In this document: positions 54,387-63,751 of the stretch, in pieces
Layout of the letters: each line of letters begins with the position of its first letter
Position numbering within the stretch: position 1 is the stretch's first letter
Assembly (NCBI RefSeq): GCF_003094615.1
Contig: NZ_QDKO01000008.1
Coordinates: 1 to 64,000, forward strand
Reading direction: 5' to 3'
DNA: 64,000 nt
DNA from: Caulobacter radicis
GTDB taxonomy: Bacteria; Pseudomonadota; Alphaproteobacteria; Caulobacterales; Caulobacteraceae
Made by a program: the position numbers and the translations under genes
Notes under the pieces: model-generated
Told to the model about the DNA's origin: nothing
Seen by the model: only the letters and a program-made list of their open reading frames with translations
Database searches by the model: none

Positions 54387-55067
54387 TCAGGGAACCGGCC
54401 AACGTTCGGCCGTGCGCTCGACGACGCGGGCCAGGAAGGCCACGAGGTCGGAGCCCATGTCGGGGGTGAAGGCTTCGGGGTCGGTGGAGCCGAAGGCCAG
54501 GACGCCCTGCCGCGAGGGCTCCCACAGGGCCATGCGGACCAGGGCCATGCTGCGGATGGTGTCGAGCTTGTCGCCGAACAGGCCCAGCGCCGGGGCGAAG
54601 AAGCCCATGCGGGCAACGCCATGATCGCCCATCAGCATGTCGACCTGGCCGTCGACCAGAACATGCCAGCCGGCCGGCACCCGGGCGGGGCCTTCCAGGG
54701 CCACCGTGCCGGCGGCGAGGCTGAAGCGCAGGGCGGCCATCTCGTCGACGCGGCGGGCGAGGTCGGAGTGGTTGCGGGCGTCGAGCAGGTCGATGACGGC
54801 GGCGTGCACCTGGGCCTGGGCCGACATGTTGGCCTCCGCGGTGGCCTCGATGGTCTTGCGCACCTGGGCCTCGCGTTCGCGGGCGGCGGCGGCGCGGGCG
54901 ATGGCCACATGGCCGAACTCGACGACGTTGCCGGTGTCGAGCTTCAGGCCCAGGTCGGCGAGCAGGTCGGTGTCCTCGCGCAGCACGTCGGGCTGTTCAC
55001 GAAGAAAGTCGCGGACCAGATCGGGATCGATCTGCGGCTGGACCATCGCCTGGCTGGATTCGCTCAT
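54387..55067 (-). CDS. DUF484 family protein
   Basis: A 226-residue cytoplasmic protein of the DUF484 family, a GAF-like fold: DPDLVRDFLREQPDVLRE at the N-terminus, a coiled segment (AAAREREAQVRKTIEATAEANMSAQ) and the GAF part ending FGSTDPEAFTPDMGSDLVAFLARVVER. Function unknown; a lasting neighbour of xerC. The fold suggests binding of a small ligand. Confidence 0.9.
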   Translation of the reverse strand: MSESSQAMVQPQIDPDLVRDFLREQPDVLREDTDLLADLGLKLDTGNVVEFGHVAIARAAAAREREAQVRKTIEATAEANMSAQAQVHAAVIDLLDARNHSDLARRVDEMAALRFSLAAGTVALEGPARVPAGWHVLVDGQVDMLMGDHGVARMGFFAPALGLFGDKLDTIRSMALVRMALWEPSRQGVLAFGSTDPEAFTPDMGSDLVAFLARVVERTAERWPVP

Positions 55068-55212
55068 GACCCCTCACTGTCGTGATCACCTGCACGCGTC
55101 AGGCGAGGCCGATGAAGCCCTGTTTCGGTTAACGCCGGCTTGATGACAGCGTTGGCCTTCGCTCGTCAGGCGCCTCGACGCGGCGACGTTTCCGTTGCAG
55201 AAGGCGGGTCTC

Positions 55213-57375
55213 ATGCCGCGCATCGCCTCCGTCCTGCTGCCCATGCCGCTGCCCGAGGCCTTCGACTACGCCGAGCCGGAGGGCCTGGAACTGGCCGTCG
55301 GCGACCACGTGTCGGTGCCGCTGGGGCCCCGCACCGTGCGCGGCGTGGTCACCGCCCTGCGCGACGGCGTCGGCGGCAACCGCCGTCTCAAGCCCGTGCT
55401 GGCCCGCGTGGACGACCCGCGCCTGCCGGCCAATGTCATCACCTTCGTCGAGTGGGCCGCGCGCTATTCCGTCGACGTGCCCGGCTGGCCGCTGGCCATG
55501 GCCCTGCGCGGCCTGCGCCACCCGCCGGCCAAGCCCGAGAAGGCCGTGGTCCTGACCGGCGTCCAGCCCGCCCGCATGACGCCGGCCCGCTTGAAGGTGC
55601 TGGCGGCGGCGCAAGCTGGCCCGCTGAGCGCCGCCGAACTGGCCCGCCAGGCCGGGGTCTCGGCCGGGGTGGTCAAGGGGCTGGTGGACGAGGGGGCGCT
55701 GGAGCCCGTCCTGGTCGCCGCCGACGACAGCGTCGCCCAGCCCGACCTCTCCCTGCCGCCCCAGACCCTGAACCCGAGTCAAAAAGCCGCGGCCGACGAG
55801 ATGTCCGACATGCTGGCGGCCGGCGGCTTCCAGGCCGCGTTGCTGGACGGCGTCACCGGCTCGGGCAAGACGGAAGTCTATCTCGAGGTCGCCGCCGCGG
55901 CGCTGGAGGCCGATCCGGCCGCCCAGGTGCTGGTGCTGCTGCCCGAGATCGCGCTGACCCAGGCCGTCATGGGCCGTTTCGAGCAGCGGTTCGGGGCCGC
56001 GCCGATCGAGTGGCACTCGGGCGTCTCGCCGCCGCGCCGCCGCCGGGCCTGGGAGGCCGTGGCCGACGGCCGCGCCCGCATCGTGGTCGGCGCCCGCTCG
56101 GCGCTGTTCCTGCCGTTCTCGAACCTCAAGCTGATCGTCGTCGACGAAGAGCACGACGGCTCGTTCAAGCAGGAAGAGGGCTTCATCTACCAGGCCCGCG
56201 ACCTTGCCGTGGCGCGCGCCAAGATCGAAGGCGCGCTGGTGGTGCTGGCCAGCGCCACGCCGTCGCTGGAGAGCCTGTGGAACGCCCACCAGGGCCGCTA
56301 TCGCTGGCTGCGGCTGGGCGCGCGCCACGGGACGGCGCAACTGCCCGACGTGCATCTGATCGACATGCGGGCCACCCCGCCCGAGCCCGGCCGCTGGCTG
56401 TCGCCGACCCTGGTCAAGGCCGTCTCGCTGACCTTGCAGAAGGGCGAGCAGTCCCTGCTGTTCCTCAACCGCCGGGGCTATGCGCCGCTGGTGCTTTGCC
56501 GGGCCTGCGGCGAGAAGCTGAAGTCGCCCGACAGCGACAGCTGGCTGGTCGAGCACCGCTACACCGGGCGCCTGGTCTGCCACCTGACCGGTTTCTCGAT
56601 GAAGAAGCCCGAGGCCTGCCCGCACTGCGGGGCCAAGGACAGCCTGGTGTCTATCGGTCCCGGCGTGGAGCGGGTGGAGGAAGAGGCGCGCTACCTGTTT
56701 CCCGACGCGCGTATTGCCGTGTTCTCGTCCGACACCGTGTTCGATCCCGCCGGCGCGCGGGCGCTCGTGGACTCGATGGCGGCCGGCGAGATCGACATCC
56801 TGGTCGCCACCCAGGCCGCCGCCAAGGGCCATAACTTCCCGAACCTCACCCTGGTGGGCGTCATCGACGCCGACCTCAGCTTGCGGGGCGGCGACCTGCG
56901 GGCCGGCGAGCGGACCTTCCAGCTGCTGGCCCAGGCCACGGGCCGCGCGGGTCGCCACGAAAAGCCGGGCCGCGCCTATCTCCAGACCTATTCGCCCGAG
57001 CACGCCGTGTTGCAGGCCCTGAAAGCCCAGGACCGCGACGCCTTCGTCGAGGCCGAGATGGCCATGCGCGAGGAGGCCGGCCTGCCGCCGTTCGGACGTC
57101 TGGCGGCGGTGATCGCCTCGGGCCCCGACGCCGAGGCGCTGGAGGCCTATGTCCAGGCCCTGGCCGCGGCGACGCCGAACGCCGAAGGGGTCGAGGTCTA
57201 CGGCCCCGCCGACGCGCCGCTGGGCCTGGTGCGCGGGCGGCGGCGCAAGCGGTTCCTGGTGCGGGCCGGCCGCAATGTCGACCTGCCGGGCTTCATGGCC
57301 GCCTGGCGGGCGCGGGCCAAGGTCCCCAACTCCGTCCGGGTGACGATCGACATCGACCCGTACTCGTTTCTTTAG
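55213..57375 (+). CDS. priA: primosomal replication restart helicase PriA
   Basis: A 720-residue DEAD-type 3'-5' helicase that reloads the replisome at stalled forks. It has the N-terminal fork-binding domain (PLPEAFDYAEPE), Walker A GVTGSGKTEVYL, DEEHDGSFKQ as Walker B, LASATPSLES and helicase motifs V and VI (ATQAAAKGHNFPNL, QATGRAGRHEKPG). The zinc region keeps C429, C432, C456, C469 and C472, but the second CxxC pair is absent and CHxC reads CHLT, so three of the eight usual ligands are missing. ATG 55213 is preferred over TTG 55195. Divergent from DUF484. Confidence 0.95.
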   Translation: MPRIASVLLPMPLPEAFDYAEPEGLELAVGDHVSVPLGPRTVRGVVTALRDGVGGNRRLKPVLARVDDPRLPANVITFVEWAARYSVDVPGWPLAMALRGLRHPPAKPEKAVVLTGVQPARMTPARLKVLAAAQAGPLSAAELARQAGVSAGVVKGLVDEGALEPVLVAADDSVAQPDLSLPPQTLNPSQKAAADEMSDMLAAGGFQAALLDGVTGSGKTEVYLEVAAAALEADPAAQVLVLLPEIALTQAVMGRFEQRFGAAPIEWHSGVSPPRRRRAWEAVADGRARIVVGARSALFLPFSNLKLIVVDEEHDGSFKQEEGFIYQARDLAVARAKIEGALVVLASATPSLESLWNAHQGRYRWLRLGARHGTAQLPDVHLIDMRATPPEPGRWLSPTLVKAVSLTLQKGEQSLLFLNRRGYAPLVLCRACGEKLKSPDSDSWLVEHRYTGRLVCHLTGFSMKKPEACPHCGAKDSLVSIGPGVERVEEEARYLFPDARIAVFSSDTVFDPAGARALVDSMAAGEIDILVATQAAAKGHNFPNLTLVGVIDADLSLRGGDLRAGERTFQLLAQATGRAGRHEKPGRAYLQTYSPEHAVLQALKAQDRDAFVEAEMAMREEAGLPPFGRLAAVIASGPDAEALEAYVQALAAATPNAEGVEVYGPADAPLGLVRGRRRKRFLVRAGRNVDLPGFMAAWRARAKVPNSVRVTIDIDPYSFL

Positions 57376-57509
57376 ATCCTCCCCCTGTGGGGGAGGTGGC
57401 CCGAAGGGCCGGAGGGGGGACGTTTTCAGCCGCCGCTGAGCGTGGCTGATTTCGCAGTCACTCCCCTCTCCGTCGGCTTCGCCGACACCTCTCCCATAGG
57501 GAGAGGGTT
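57375..57509. repeat. family B repeat, copy 10
   Basis: The left end is GATCCTCCCCCTGTGGGGGA, then GGTGGCCCGAAGGGCCGGAG; the right end is CTCTCCCATAGGGAGAGGG. It spans exactly the gap between the priA and MFS stop codons, its first base being the last of the priA stop. Confidence 0.9.
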
Positions 57510-59072
57510 TTACGCCGGTTCCTTCTCCAGCACCGGTTCCTGCGTCGGCATGCGCGAGCGCAGGGGGAGGGCGGGGACGAAGAAGATCACGAGCACGCCG
57601 AGCACGATCACCGCCAGGGCCGCCTGCATCACGCCGCTGACGGCGAACGACAGGGCCTGGCCCAGCGCCGGGTCGCGGTGGCCGCCAGCGACGCCGGTCT
57701 CCAGCGCCATGCCTTGCAGGGCGCCCAGGTCCAGCTTGCCGCCGCCGTAATTGGCCAGCTGCGTGGTCAGGAGGGCGCCGGCCACGGCCACGCCGACCGT
57801 CGAGCCGATCTGGCGGAAGAACTGGTTGGAGCTGGTGGCCACGCCGATGTCGCGCGGGGTCACCGCGTTCTGGGAGGCGAGGTTGAACAGGCTGTGGTTG
57901 GGGCCAAGGCCGATCCCGACGACCAGCAGCAGGCCGCACAGCAGGCCAAGGCTCAGGCTCGCCAGATGGGTCATGGGCAGCACGCCGATCAGCAGCAGCA
58001 CAGCCCCGCCCAGCATGAACGGCTTATACTTGCCGGTGCGGGTGACCAGCACGCCCGACACCGACGAGCCGACGATCATCCCGCCCATCAGCGGCAGCAT
58101 GGCCAGGCCCGAGGTGGTGGCGTCGACGCCCAGGCCCAGCTGCATGTAGAGCGGCAGGAACACCGCCACCCCCATGAAGGCCATGGAGATCAGGAAGGCG
58201 GCCAGGTTGGCGGTGACGAAGGTGCGGTTGGCGAACAGCCGCAGCGGCAGGATCGGGTTGGAGACCTTGCTCTCGACATAGACGAACAGGGCCAGGGCCA
58301 CGGCCGCCCCGACGAACAGGCCGAGGCTCTGGGGCGAGGTCCAGGCGATGTCGTGGCCGCCGAGGCTGAGCGCCAGCAGCAGCGGCACGAAGGCGGCGAT
58401 CAGCAGGGCCGCGCCCAGGAAGTCGATCGAGCCCGAGCGCTGGTGCGGCAGGGCCGGCATCTTCACCAGGATCATGAACAGCGACAGCAGGCACAGCGGC
58501 AGGTTGACGTAGAACACCCAGCGCCAGCCGGCGACGACGTGGCCGGCCAGGGTGACCGTGCCGTGGTCGGTGAAATAGCCGCCGATCAGCGGGCCCAGCA
58601 CGCTGGACAGGCCGAACACCGAGCCGAAGATGCCGGCGAACTTGCCCCGCTCGCGCGGCGGATAGAGGTCGGCGATGATCGCGAAGGCGGTGGTGAACAG
58701 GGCGCCGCCGCCGATCCCCTGCAGGGCGCGGAAGACGATCAGCTGCACCATGCCGCTCATGCCGGCGATCGTGCCGAACTCGCCCGACACGCCCGACAGC
58801 CACGAGCCGACCATGAAGATCGAGATGCCGACCACCAGGACGGGCTTGCGCCCGTAGATGTCGCCCAGCTTGCCCCAGATCGGCACCATCACCGTCGAGC
58901 TCAGCAGGTAGGCGGTGGTCACCCAGCTATAGAGCGTCAGGCCGTGCAGTTCGGAGATGATCCTGGGCATGGCGGTGGAGACGATGGTCTGGTCGAGCGC
59001 GCTGAGCAGGAAGACGATCATCAGGCCGGCCAGGGTGGTGCGGCGTTCGGCGTCGGTGAATTGGCCGGTCAT
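57510..59072 (-). CDS. DHA2-type MFS multidrug exporter (EmrB/QacA family)
   Basis: A 520-residue inner-membrane transporter with 14 helices, the length typical of DHA2 proton antiporters. Motif A is KLGDIYGRKPVLVVG, motif C is in the fifth helix (SVFGLSSVLGPLIGGYFTDH) and LDQTIVSTAMPRI is motif D1. A matching EmrA adaptor or TetR regulator gene is not adjacent, so the substrate range is unclear. Confidence 0.93.
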   Translation of the reverse strand: MTGQFTDAERRTTLAGLMIVFLLSALDQTIVSTAMPRIISELHGLTLYSWVTTAYLLSSTVMVPIWGKLGDIYGRKPVLVVGISIFMVGSWLSGVSGEFGTIAGMSGMVQLIVFRALQGIGGGALFTTAFAIIADLYPPRERGKFAGIFGSVFGLSSVLGPLIGGYFTDHGTVTLAGHVVAGWRWVFYVNLPLCLLSLFMILVKMPALPHQRSGSIDFLGAALLIAAFVPLLLALSLGGHDIAWTSPQSLGLFVGAAVALALFVYVESKVSNPILPLRLFANRTFVTANLAAFLISMAFMGVAVFLPLYMQLGLGVDATTSGLAMLPLMGGMIVGSSVSGVLVTRTGKYKPFMLGGAVLLLIGVLPMTHLASLSLGLLCGLLLVVGIGLGPNHSLFNLASQNAVTPRDIGVATSSNQFFRQIGSTVGVAVAGALLTTQLANYGGGKLDLGALQGMALETGVAGGHRDPALGQALSFAVSGVMQAALAVIVLGVLVIFFVPALPLRSRMPTQEPVLEKEPA

Positions 59073-59167
59073 GCGGTGGTCCGTGCAGCGTGGACGCCCC
59101 GCCTAGCACGGTTCGCCGGATGCGGGGCAGAAGCGATGCGCGAGAGGTCGAAGGGCGGTTGTTCAGA

Positions 59168-59337
59168 GATCCTCCCCCGTGGGGGGAGGTGTCGACCCCC
59201 GGGTCCGGCCAAGGGCCGGCCCGAGGATAAACTCCGCCGACGGAGGGGGGAGTGGAGGCAAGGCCTGTCAGCGTCTCGGAAGCTGAAAACGGCCCCCCTC
59301 CGGCCCTCCGGGCCACCTCCCCCACAGGGGGAGGATC
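59168..59337. repeat. family B repeat, copy 11
   Basis: The left end is GATCCTCCCCCGTGGGGGGA and the right end TCCCCCACAGGGGGAGGATC; GGAAGCTGAAAACGGCCCCC lies before the right half. The left half carries a longer side hairpin (CGGGTCCGGCCAAGGGCCGG region). It lies between the MFS start and the copper chaperone gene. Confidence 0.9.
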
Positions 59338-59415
59338 TTGCATCCAACCTCAGGTCGCTCGCCGCCGGCGCCCAACCGGCGTAAGGCGTCTTTTCAACGC
59401 TTCGCCGAGAGCCCC

Positions 59416-59895
59416 ATGCGTCGTTTCAGTCTGTTGCTCGCCACCCTGGTCCCCGTGCTCGCCGCCGCCGCGCCCAAGGCGGTGGAGGTCGACGTGCGCC
59501 AGGCCTGGGCCCGGCCGGTGGCGGCCGTCGGCATGAACAGCGCCGGCTACATGGTGCTGGCCAATCGCGGTCGCGCGCCGATCACCCTTACGGGCGCGAC
59601 CAGCCCGCTGGCGCGCGAGGTGATGGTCCACCGCACCACGGAGACGAACGGCGTCTCGTCGATGCGGGCCATGAGCCAGGGGCTGGTGATCCCGCCGGGC
59701 GGCCAGGTCGCCTTCGCCCCGGGCGGGAACCACTTCATGGTCATGGGCCTCAAGCGCCCGCTCAAGTCGGGCGAGCGCCTGCCGCTGACCCTGGCCTTCG
59801 ACGGCGGCCGCAGGATCGAGGCGCAGCTGGCGGTCCGCACCGCTCCGCCGCAACCGGCGGCTGCGGTCGCGCCCGCGCCGCCGCACCGGCACTGA
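59416..59895 (+). CDS. PCu(A)C family periplasmic copper chaperone
   Basis: A 159-residue exported protein: signal peptide (about 1-19) and a PCuAC domain with the copper-binding His-Met pattern, His in VMVHRTTE, Met in SSMRAM, then His and Met in GGNHFMVMGL. The family delivers Cu(I) to cytochrome oxidase CuA sites or CuB-containing oxidases. It has a His-ending Pro/Ala tail (APAPPHRH). It is far from the oxidase cluster at the window start and no SCO gene is adjacent, so a link to that oxidase is family-based inference. Confidence 0.92.
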   Translation: MRRFSLLLATLVPVLAAAAPKAVEVDVRQAWARPVAAVGMNSAGYMVLANRGRAPITLTGATSPLAREVMVHRTTETNGVSSMRAMSQGLVIPPGGQVAFAPGGNHFMVMGLKRPLKSGERLPLTLAFDGGRRIEAQLAVRTAPPQPAAAVAPAPPHRH

Positions 59896-60027
59896 CCCAA
59901 GGTGGCGCTTTGATGGCCCGTCGCGGGTCGCCGCGCCGTCCTGTGGAAACATGACAGAATTTTAAGGCAGGAAATTCCGTTGTCCGGCGCAGATTGCCGC
60001 CGGGTTTTCCAACGGATCTGCCTTTCG

Positions 60028-62145
60028 ATGAAAAAAGCTTGGTTCGGCGCCGCCGCGGCGGTCGCCCTCTCGATCTCGGCCTACGGCGCCCAGGCGCATG
60101 AAGAGCACGCCTGCGTCGACGACGCCTGCACCGTCCAGTCGCTGTTCGTCGACGCCGCCGACGCCGGCGGCGGCGCGGCCGTCTCGCTGGAGTCGCCGCG
60201 CTACGGCGCCTGGGGCTTCGACCTCACCGGCATGAACACCTCGGTCAAGCCGGGCGACGACTTCTACAAGTACGCCAACGGCAAGTGGGACGAGACCACC
60301 CAGATCCCGTCCGACCGCACCCGCTACGGCAACTTCGACAAGCTGGCCGAGCTGTCGGAAGCCCGCACCCGCGCCATCATCGAGGGCGCCGCCGCCGGCA
60401 AGACCACCGACGCCGACAGCGTCAAGGTCGGCGCGGCCTACAAGGCCTTCATGGACGAGGCCCGCATCGAGAAGCTGGACGCCCAGCCGATCGCCGGCGA
60501 GCTGAAGCAGATCAAGGCCGTCAAGACCAAGGACGAGTTCACCGCCCTGATGGGCAAGAGCCCGACCACGGCCTTCGCCTCGCTGCTGAGCCTCTACGTC
60601 TCGACCGACGCCAAGAACCCGACCCGCTACGCCGTCTATGCCGGCGCCGGCGGCCTGTCGCTGCCCGACCGCGACTACTATCTCGACGCCAAGTTCGCCG
60701 ACAAGAAGGCCGCCTACGAGGCCTATGTCGCCAAGCTGCTGGGCTTCGTCGGCTGGGCCAACCCGGCCGAGAGCGCCAAGGCCGTGGTGGCCTTCGAGAC
60801 CCAGCTGGCCGAAGCCAGCTGGACCCGCGTCGAGCGCCGCAACCGCGACAAGACCTACAATCCCAAGACCTGGGCCGAACTTCAGGCCCTGACCCCGGGT
60901 TATGACTGGAACCGCTACCTGGTCGGCACCGAGCTGCCCAAGCTCGACCGCGTGGTGGTGACCACCGACACGGCCTTCCCGAAGTTCGCCAAGGTCTATG
61001 GCGACACCTCGCTCGACACCCTGAAGGCCTGGCAGGCGTTCAAGGTCGTCGATGGCGCCGCGCCGATGCTGTCCAAGCGCTTCGCCGACGCGGCGTTCGA
61101 GTTCCGCGGCAAGACCCTGTCGGGCCAGCCCGAGCAGCGCCCGCGCTGGAAGCGCGGCGTCGCCCAGGTCAACGGCATGCTCGGCGAGAGCGTCGGCAAG
61201 GTCTATGTGGCCGAATACTTCCCGCCGGACTCCAAGGCCAAGATGGTAGACTTGGTGGCCAACCTGCGCACCGCGCTGAAGGCCCGCATCGAAGGCCTCG
61301 ACTGGATGGGTCCGGAAACCAAGGACAAGGCCCTCGACAAGCTGGCCAAGTTCACCGTCAAGATCGGCTATCCCGACAAGTGGCGCGACTACTCCAAGCT
61401 GGAGATCCGCGCCGACGACGCCTACGGCAACGCCCTGCGGGCCGGCGCCTTCGAATGGCGCCATGACGTCGAGCGCCTGAACCAGCCGGTCGACAAGACC
61501 GAGTGGGGCATGACCCCGCAGACGGTCAACGCCTACTACAACTCGGTCAACAACGAGATCGTGTTCCCGGCCGCCATCCTGCAGGCGCCGTTCTTCCATC
61601 CGGACGCCGACCCGGCCGTCAACTACGGCGGCATCGGCGGCGTCATCGGCCACGAGATCGGCCACGGCTTCGACGACCAGGGCCGCAAGTCCGACGGCGA
61701 CGGCGTGCTGCGCGACTGGTGGACGGCGGAAGACGCCGCCAAGTTCGACGTGCAGAAGGCCAAGCTGGGCGCGCAGTACTCGGCGTTCGAGCCCTTCCCG
61801 GGCGTGCACGTCAACGGCGACCTGACCATGGGCGAGAACATCGGCGACATGGGCGGCCTGTCCTTCGGGCTGGACGCCTATCACGCCTCGCTGCACGGCA
61901 AGCCGGCCCCGGTGCTGGACGGCTTCACCGGCGACCAGCGCGTCTATCTGGGCTGGGCCCAGGTGTGGCGCCAGAAGAGCCGCGACGATGCGCTCAAGCA
62001 GCAGATCGCCAGCGACCCGCACTCGCCGGCCTACTACCGCGTCAACGGCACCATCCGGAACCAGCCGGGCTGGTACAAGGCCTACGATGTCCAGCCGGGC
62101 GACAAGCTGTATATCGCGCCGGAAGACCGCGTGAAGATCTGGTGA
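60028..62145 (+). CDS. M13 family (neprilysin/PepO-like) metallopeptidase
   Basis: A 705-residue exported zinc peptidase. Signal peptide about 1-24 (ending AYGAQA), then the M13 N-terminal domain (PGDDFYKYANGKWDE) and the catalytic domain: VNAYYNS, zinc motif H542-E-I-G-H546 and the third ligand E603 in ENIGD, so the site is complete. These enzymes cut oligopeptides in the periplasm. The N-terminal mature region has two Cys in HACVDDAC. ATG 60028 gives the signal peptide; the frame is open from a TTG at 59980. Confidence 0.95.
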   Translation: MKKAWFGAAAAVALSISAYGAQAHEEHACVDDACTVQSLFVDAADAGGGAAVSLESPRYGAWGFDLTGMNTSVKPGDDFYKYANGKWDETTQIPSDRTRYGNFDKLAELSEARTRAIIEGAAAGKTTDADSVKVGAAYKAFMDEARIEKLDAQPIAGELKQIKAVKTKDEFTALMGKSPTTAFASLLSLYVSTDAKNPTRYAVYAGAGGLSLPDRDYYLDAKFADKKAAYEAYVAKLLGFVGWANPAESAKAVVAFETQLAEASWTRVERRNRDKTYNPKTWAELQALTPGYDWNRYLVGTELPKLDRVVVTTDTAFPKFAKVYGDTSLDTLKAWQAFKVVDGAAPMLSKRFADAAFEFRGKTLSGQPEQRPRWKRGVAQVNGMLGESVGKVYVAEYFPPDSKAKMVDLVANLRTALKARIEGLDWMGPETKDKALDKLAKFTVKIGYPDKWRDYSKLEIRADDAYGNALRAGAFEWRHDVERLNQPVDKTEWGMTPQTVNAYYNSVNNEIVFPAAILQAPFFHPDADPAVNYGGIGGVIGHEIGHGFDDQGRKSDGDGVLRDWWTAEDAAKFDVQKAKLGAQYSAFEPFPGVHVNGDLTMGENIGDMGGLSFGLDAYHASLHGKPAPVLDGFTGDQRVYLGWAQVWRQKSRDDALKQQIASDPHSPAYYRVNGTIRNQPGWYKAYDVQPGDKLYIAPEDRVKIW

Positions 62146-62156
62146 TTTCAGAGAGA

Positions 62157-62288
62157 CCCTCTCCCTGTGGGAGAGGTGTCGCCGAAGGCGACGGAGAGGG
62201 GCGTGGCTGGGAAGCCGGCCATGTCAGCGGCAGCTGAGAACGGCCCCCCTCCGGCCCTGCGGGCCACCTCCCCCAGAGGGGAAGGATC
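62157..62288. repeat. family B repeat, copy 12
   Basis: The left end is CCCTCTCCCTGTGGGAGAGG and the right end CCTCCCCCAGAGGGGAAGGA, with GCAGCTGAGAACGGCCCCCC before the right half. It lies between the M13 peptidase stop and its terminator. Confidence 0.87.
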
Positions 62289-62301
62289 TAAACAGGCGAA
62301 A

Positions 62302-62328
62302 CCCCGGGCCTCACCGCCCGGGGTTTTT
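62302..62328 (+). terminator. intrinsic terminator of the M13 peptidase gene
   Basis: Perfect stem CCCCGGGC (62302-62309) with GCCCGGGG (62316-62323), loop CTCACC, and TTTTT at 62324-62328. Confidence 0.93.
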
Positions 62329-62336
62329 CTTTGGCC

Positions 62337-63242
62337 TCAAGTCGCCGCGTCGAGGATGGCCTCGCGCACCAGGTCGGGGCGCTCCATCGGCAGGAAGTGG
62401 CTGGTTCCGGCCAGGGTCTCGATCCGCACGGCCTTGCCGCGACGGGCGAAGGCGGCGCCGTCGCCGATGCGGCAGGTCGAGCCGGTCTCGGCCGCCAGGA
62501 CCCGCACCGGGCCCCGGAACTGGCTGACGGCCCGCCACGGATCGTGGCCCTGGGCGGCGTAGTTGGAGGCCTCCCAGGCCGGCGCGCAGGCCAGCTCGAC
62601 CTTGCCGTCGGGACGATCCCGGAAACCGCCGCCGACATAGTCGGCCAGCATGGTCTCGGGCCAGGTCTTGAAAGCGCCCCGGCCGCGATAGGCGGCGAAG
62701 GCGGCCTCGCGGCTGTCGAACACCTCGCGCCGGCGACTGGCGGCCTGGGCGATCGGCATGCGCTTCCACAGGCGGCCCGAGGTCCACGGCGCCTTGGCGT
62801 ACAGCGCCACCAGGCGCGGCATGATCACCGGATCCAGCAGGACCAGGCTGGAGACCTTGCCCGGAGCCTGGGCGGCGGCCAGCAGGCTGACCGTGCCCCC
62901 CATCGAGTGGCCGGCCAGCACCACCGGGGCCTGGTCCAGCGCGCGCAGCAGGGCCAGCAGGTCGTCGCGCAGGTCGAGCCACGAGCGGCGATCGTTCGGA
63001 TCGGCGGCCAGGCGGCTGTCGCCGTGGCCGCGCTGGTCGACGGCCAGCACCCGCAGGCCCGCCGACAGCGGGGCCAGGAGGGCGCGGTAGGTCTGGGCGT
63101 TGAAGCCGTTGGCGTGCACGAAGACGACGTCGACCGCGCGGCCGGCCGGGCCGAAGTCCAGCGCCGCCATCTCGCCGCCGCCGGCGGGGCTGTCGATGGC
63201 GATGAAGCGTCGCTTGGGTTCGCGGAAGACGGCGGCGTCCAT
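62337..63242 (-). CDS. alpha/beta hydrolase
   Basis: A 301-residue cytoplasmic alpha/beta hydrolase. The strand-turn VVFVHANGFNAQTYRALL gives the oxyanion region, LAVDQRGHGDS the next turn, the nucleophile Ser is in LAGHSMGGTVSLL, and the His is near the C-terminus in GTSHFLPMERPD. Substrate not evident. ATG 63242 (MDAAVFREPKRRF) is preferred to the upstream Met. Confidence 0.9.
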   Translation of the reverse strand: MDAAVFREPKRRFIAIDSPAGGGEMAALDFGPAGRAVDVVFVHANGFNAQTYRALLAPLSAGLRVLAVDQRGHGDSRLAADPNDRRSWLDLRDDLLALLRALDQAPVVLAGHSMGGTVSLLAAAQAPGKVSSLVLLDPVIMPRLVALYAKAPWTSGRLWKRMPIAQAASRRREVFDSREAAFAAYRGRGAFKTWPETMLADYVGGGFRDRPDGKVELACAPAWEASNYAAQGHDPWRAVSQFRGPVRVLAAETGSTCRIGDGAAFARRGKAVRIETLAGTSHFLPMERPDLVREAILDAAT

Positions 63243-63316
63243 CGGCCAGAGGTTCCTTCTTCGGCTCTTCCCGCTAACGTAGGCGCCCACAGCCCCGCCG
63301 TCCAATGGAGCCGACC

Positions 63317-63751
63317 ATGAATCCGCTCGCCACCATCGGCTACGAGACCGACACCCAAGGCGGCATGATCGATCGGCTGAAGGCGGCCGGGGTGGAGCTG
63401 GTGGTCGACGTGCGGGCCGTGGCCTCGTCGCGCAAGGCCGGTTTTTCCAAGACGCTGCTGGGAAACAGCCTGCAGGAGCAGGGTATCGGCTACCTGCATC
63501 TCCAGCCCCTGGGCACGCCCAAGGCCGGCCGCGACGCCGCCCGCGCGGGCCGCACCGACGAGATGCGGGCGATCTTCGCCGCCCACCTGGAAGAGCCCAA
63601 GGCCCAGCTGGCCCTGGCCCAGGCGACGCAGCTGGCGGGCGAAAAGCGCATCGCCTTGCTGTGCTACGAGGACGACCCGGCCTGCTGCCATCGCCGGATC
63701 GTCGCCGACCGCATCCGCCAGGCCCTCAAGTGCGAGGTCGTGGACCTGTGA
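63317..63751 (+). CDS. DUF488 family protein
   Basis: A 144-residue protein of the DUF488 family: TIGYETDTQGGMIDRLKAAGVELVVDVRAVASSRKAGFSK at the start (given here in two parts: the GYE and DVR motifs) and the C-terminal LLCYEDDPACCHRRIVADRI with Cys and His residues that mark the family. The role is unknown. ATG 63317, with TGGAGCC upstream, is preferred to 63305. Its stop overlaps the methyltransferase start (GTGA), so the two are translationally coupled. Confidence 0.88.
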   Translation: MNPLATIGYETDTQGGMIDRLKAAGVELVVDVRAVASSRKAGFSKTLLGNSLQEQGIGYLHLQPLGTPKAGRDAARAGRTDEMRAIFAAHLEEPKAQLALAQATQLAGEKRIALLCYEDDPACCHRRIVADRIRQALKCEVVDL

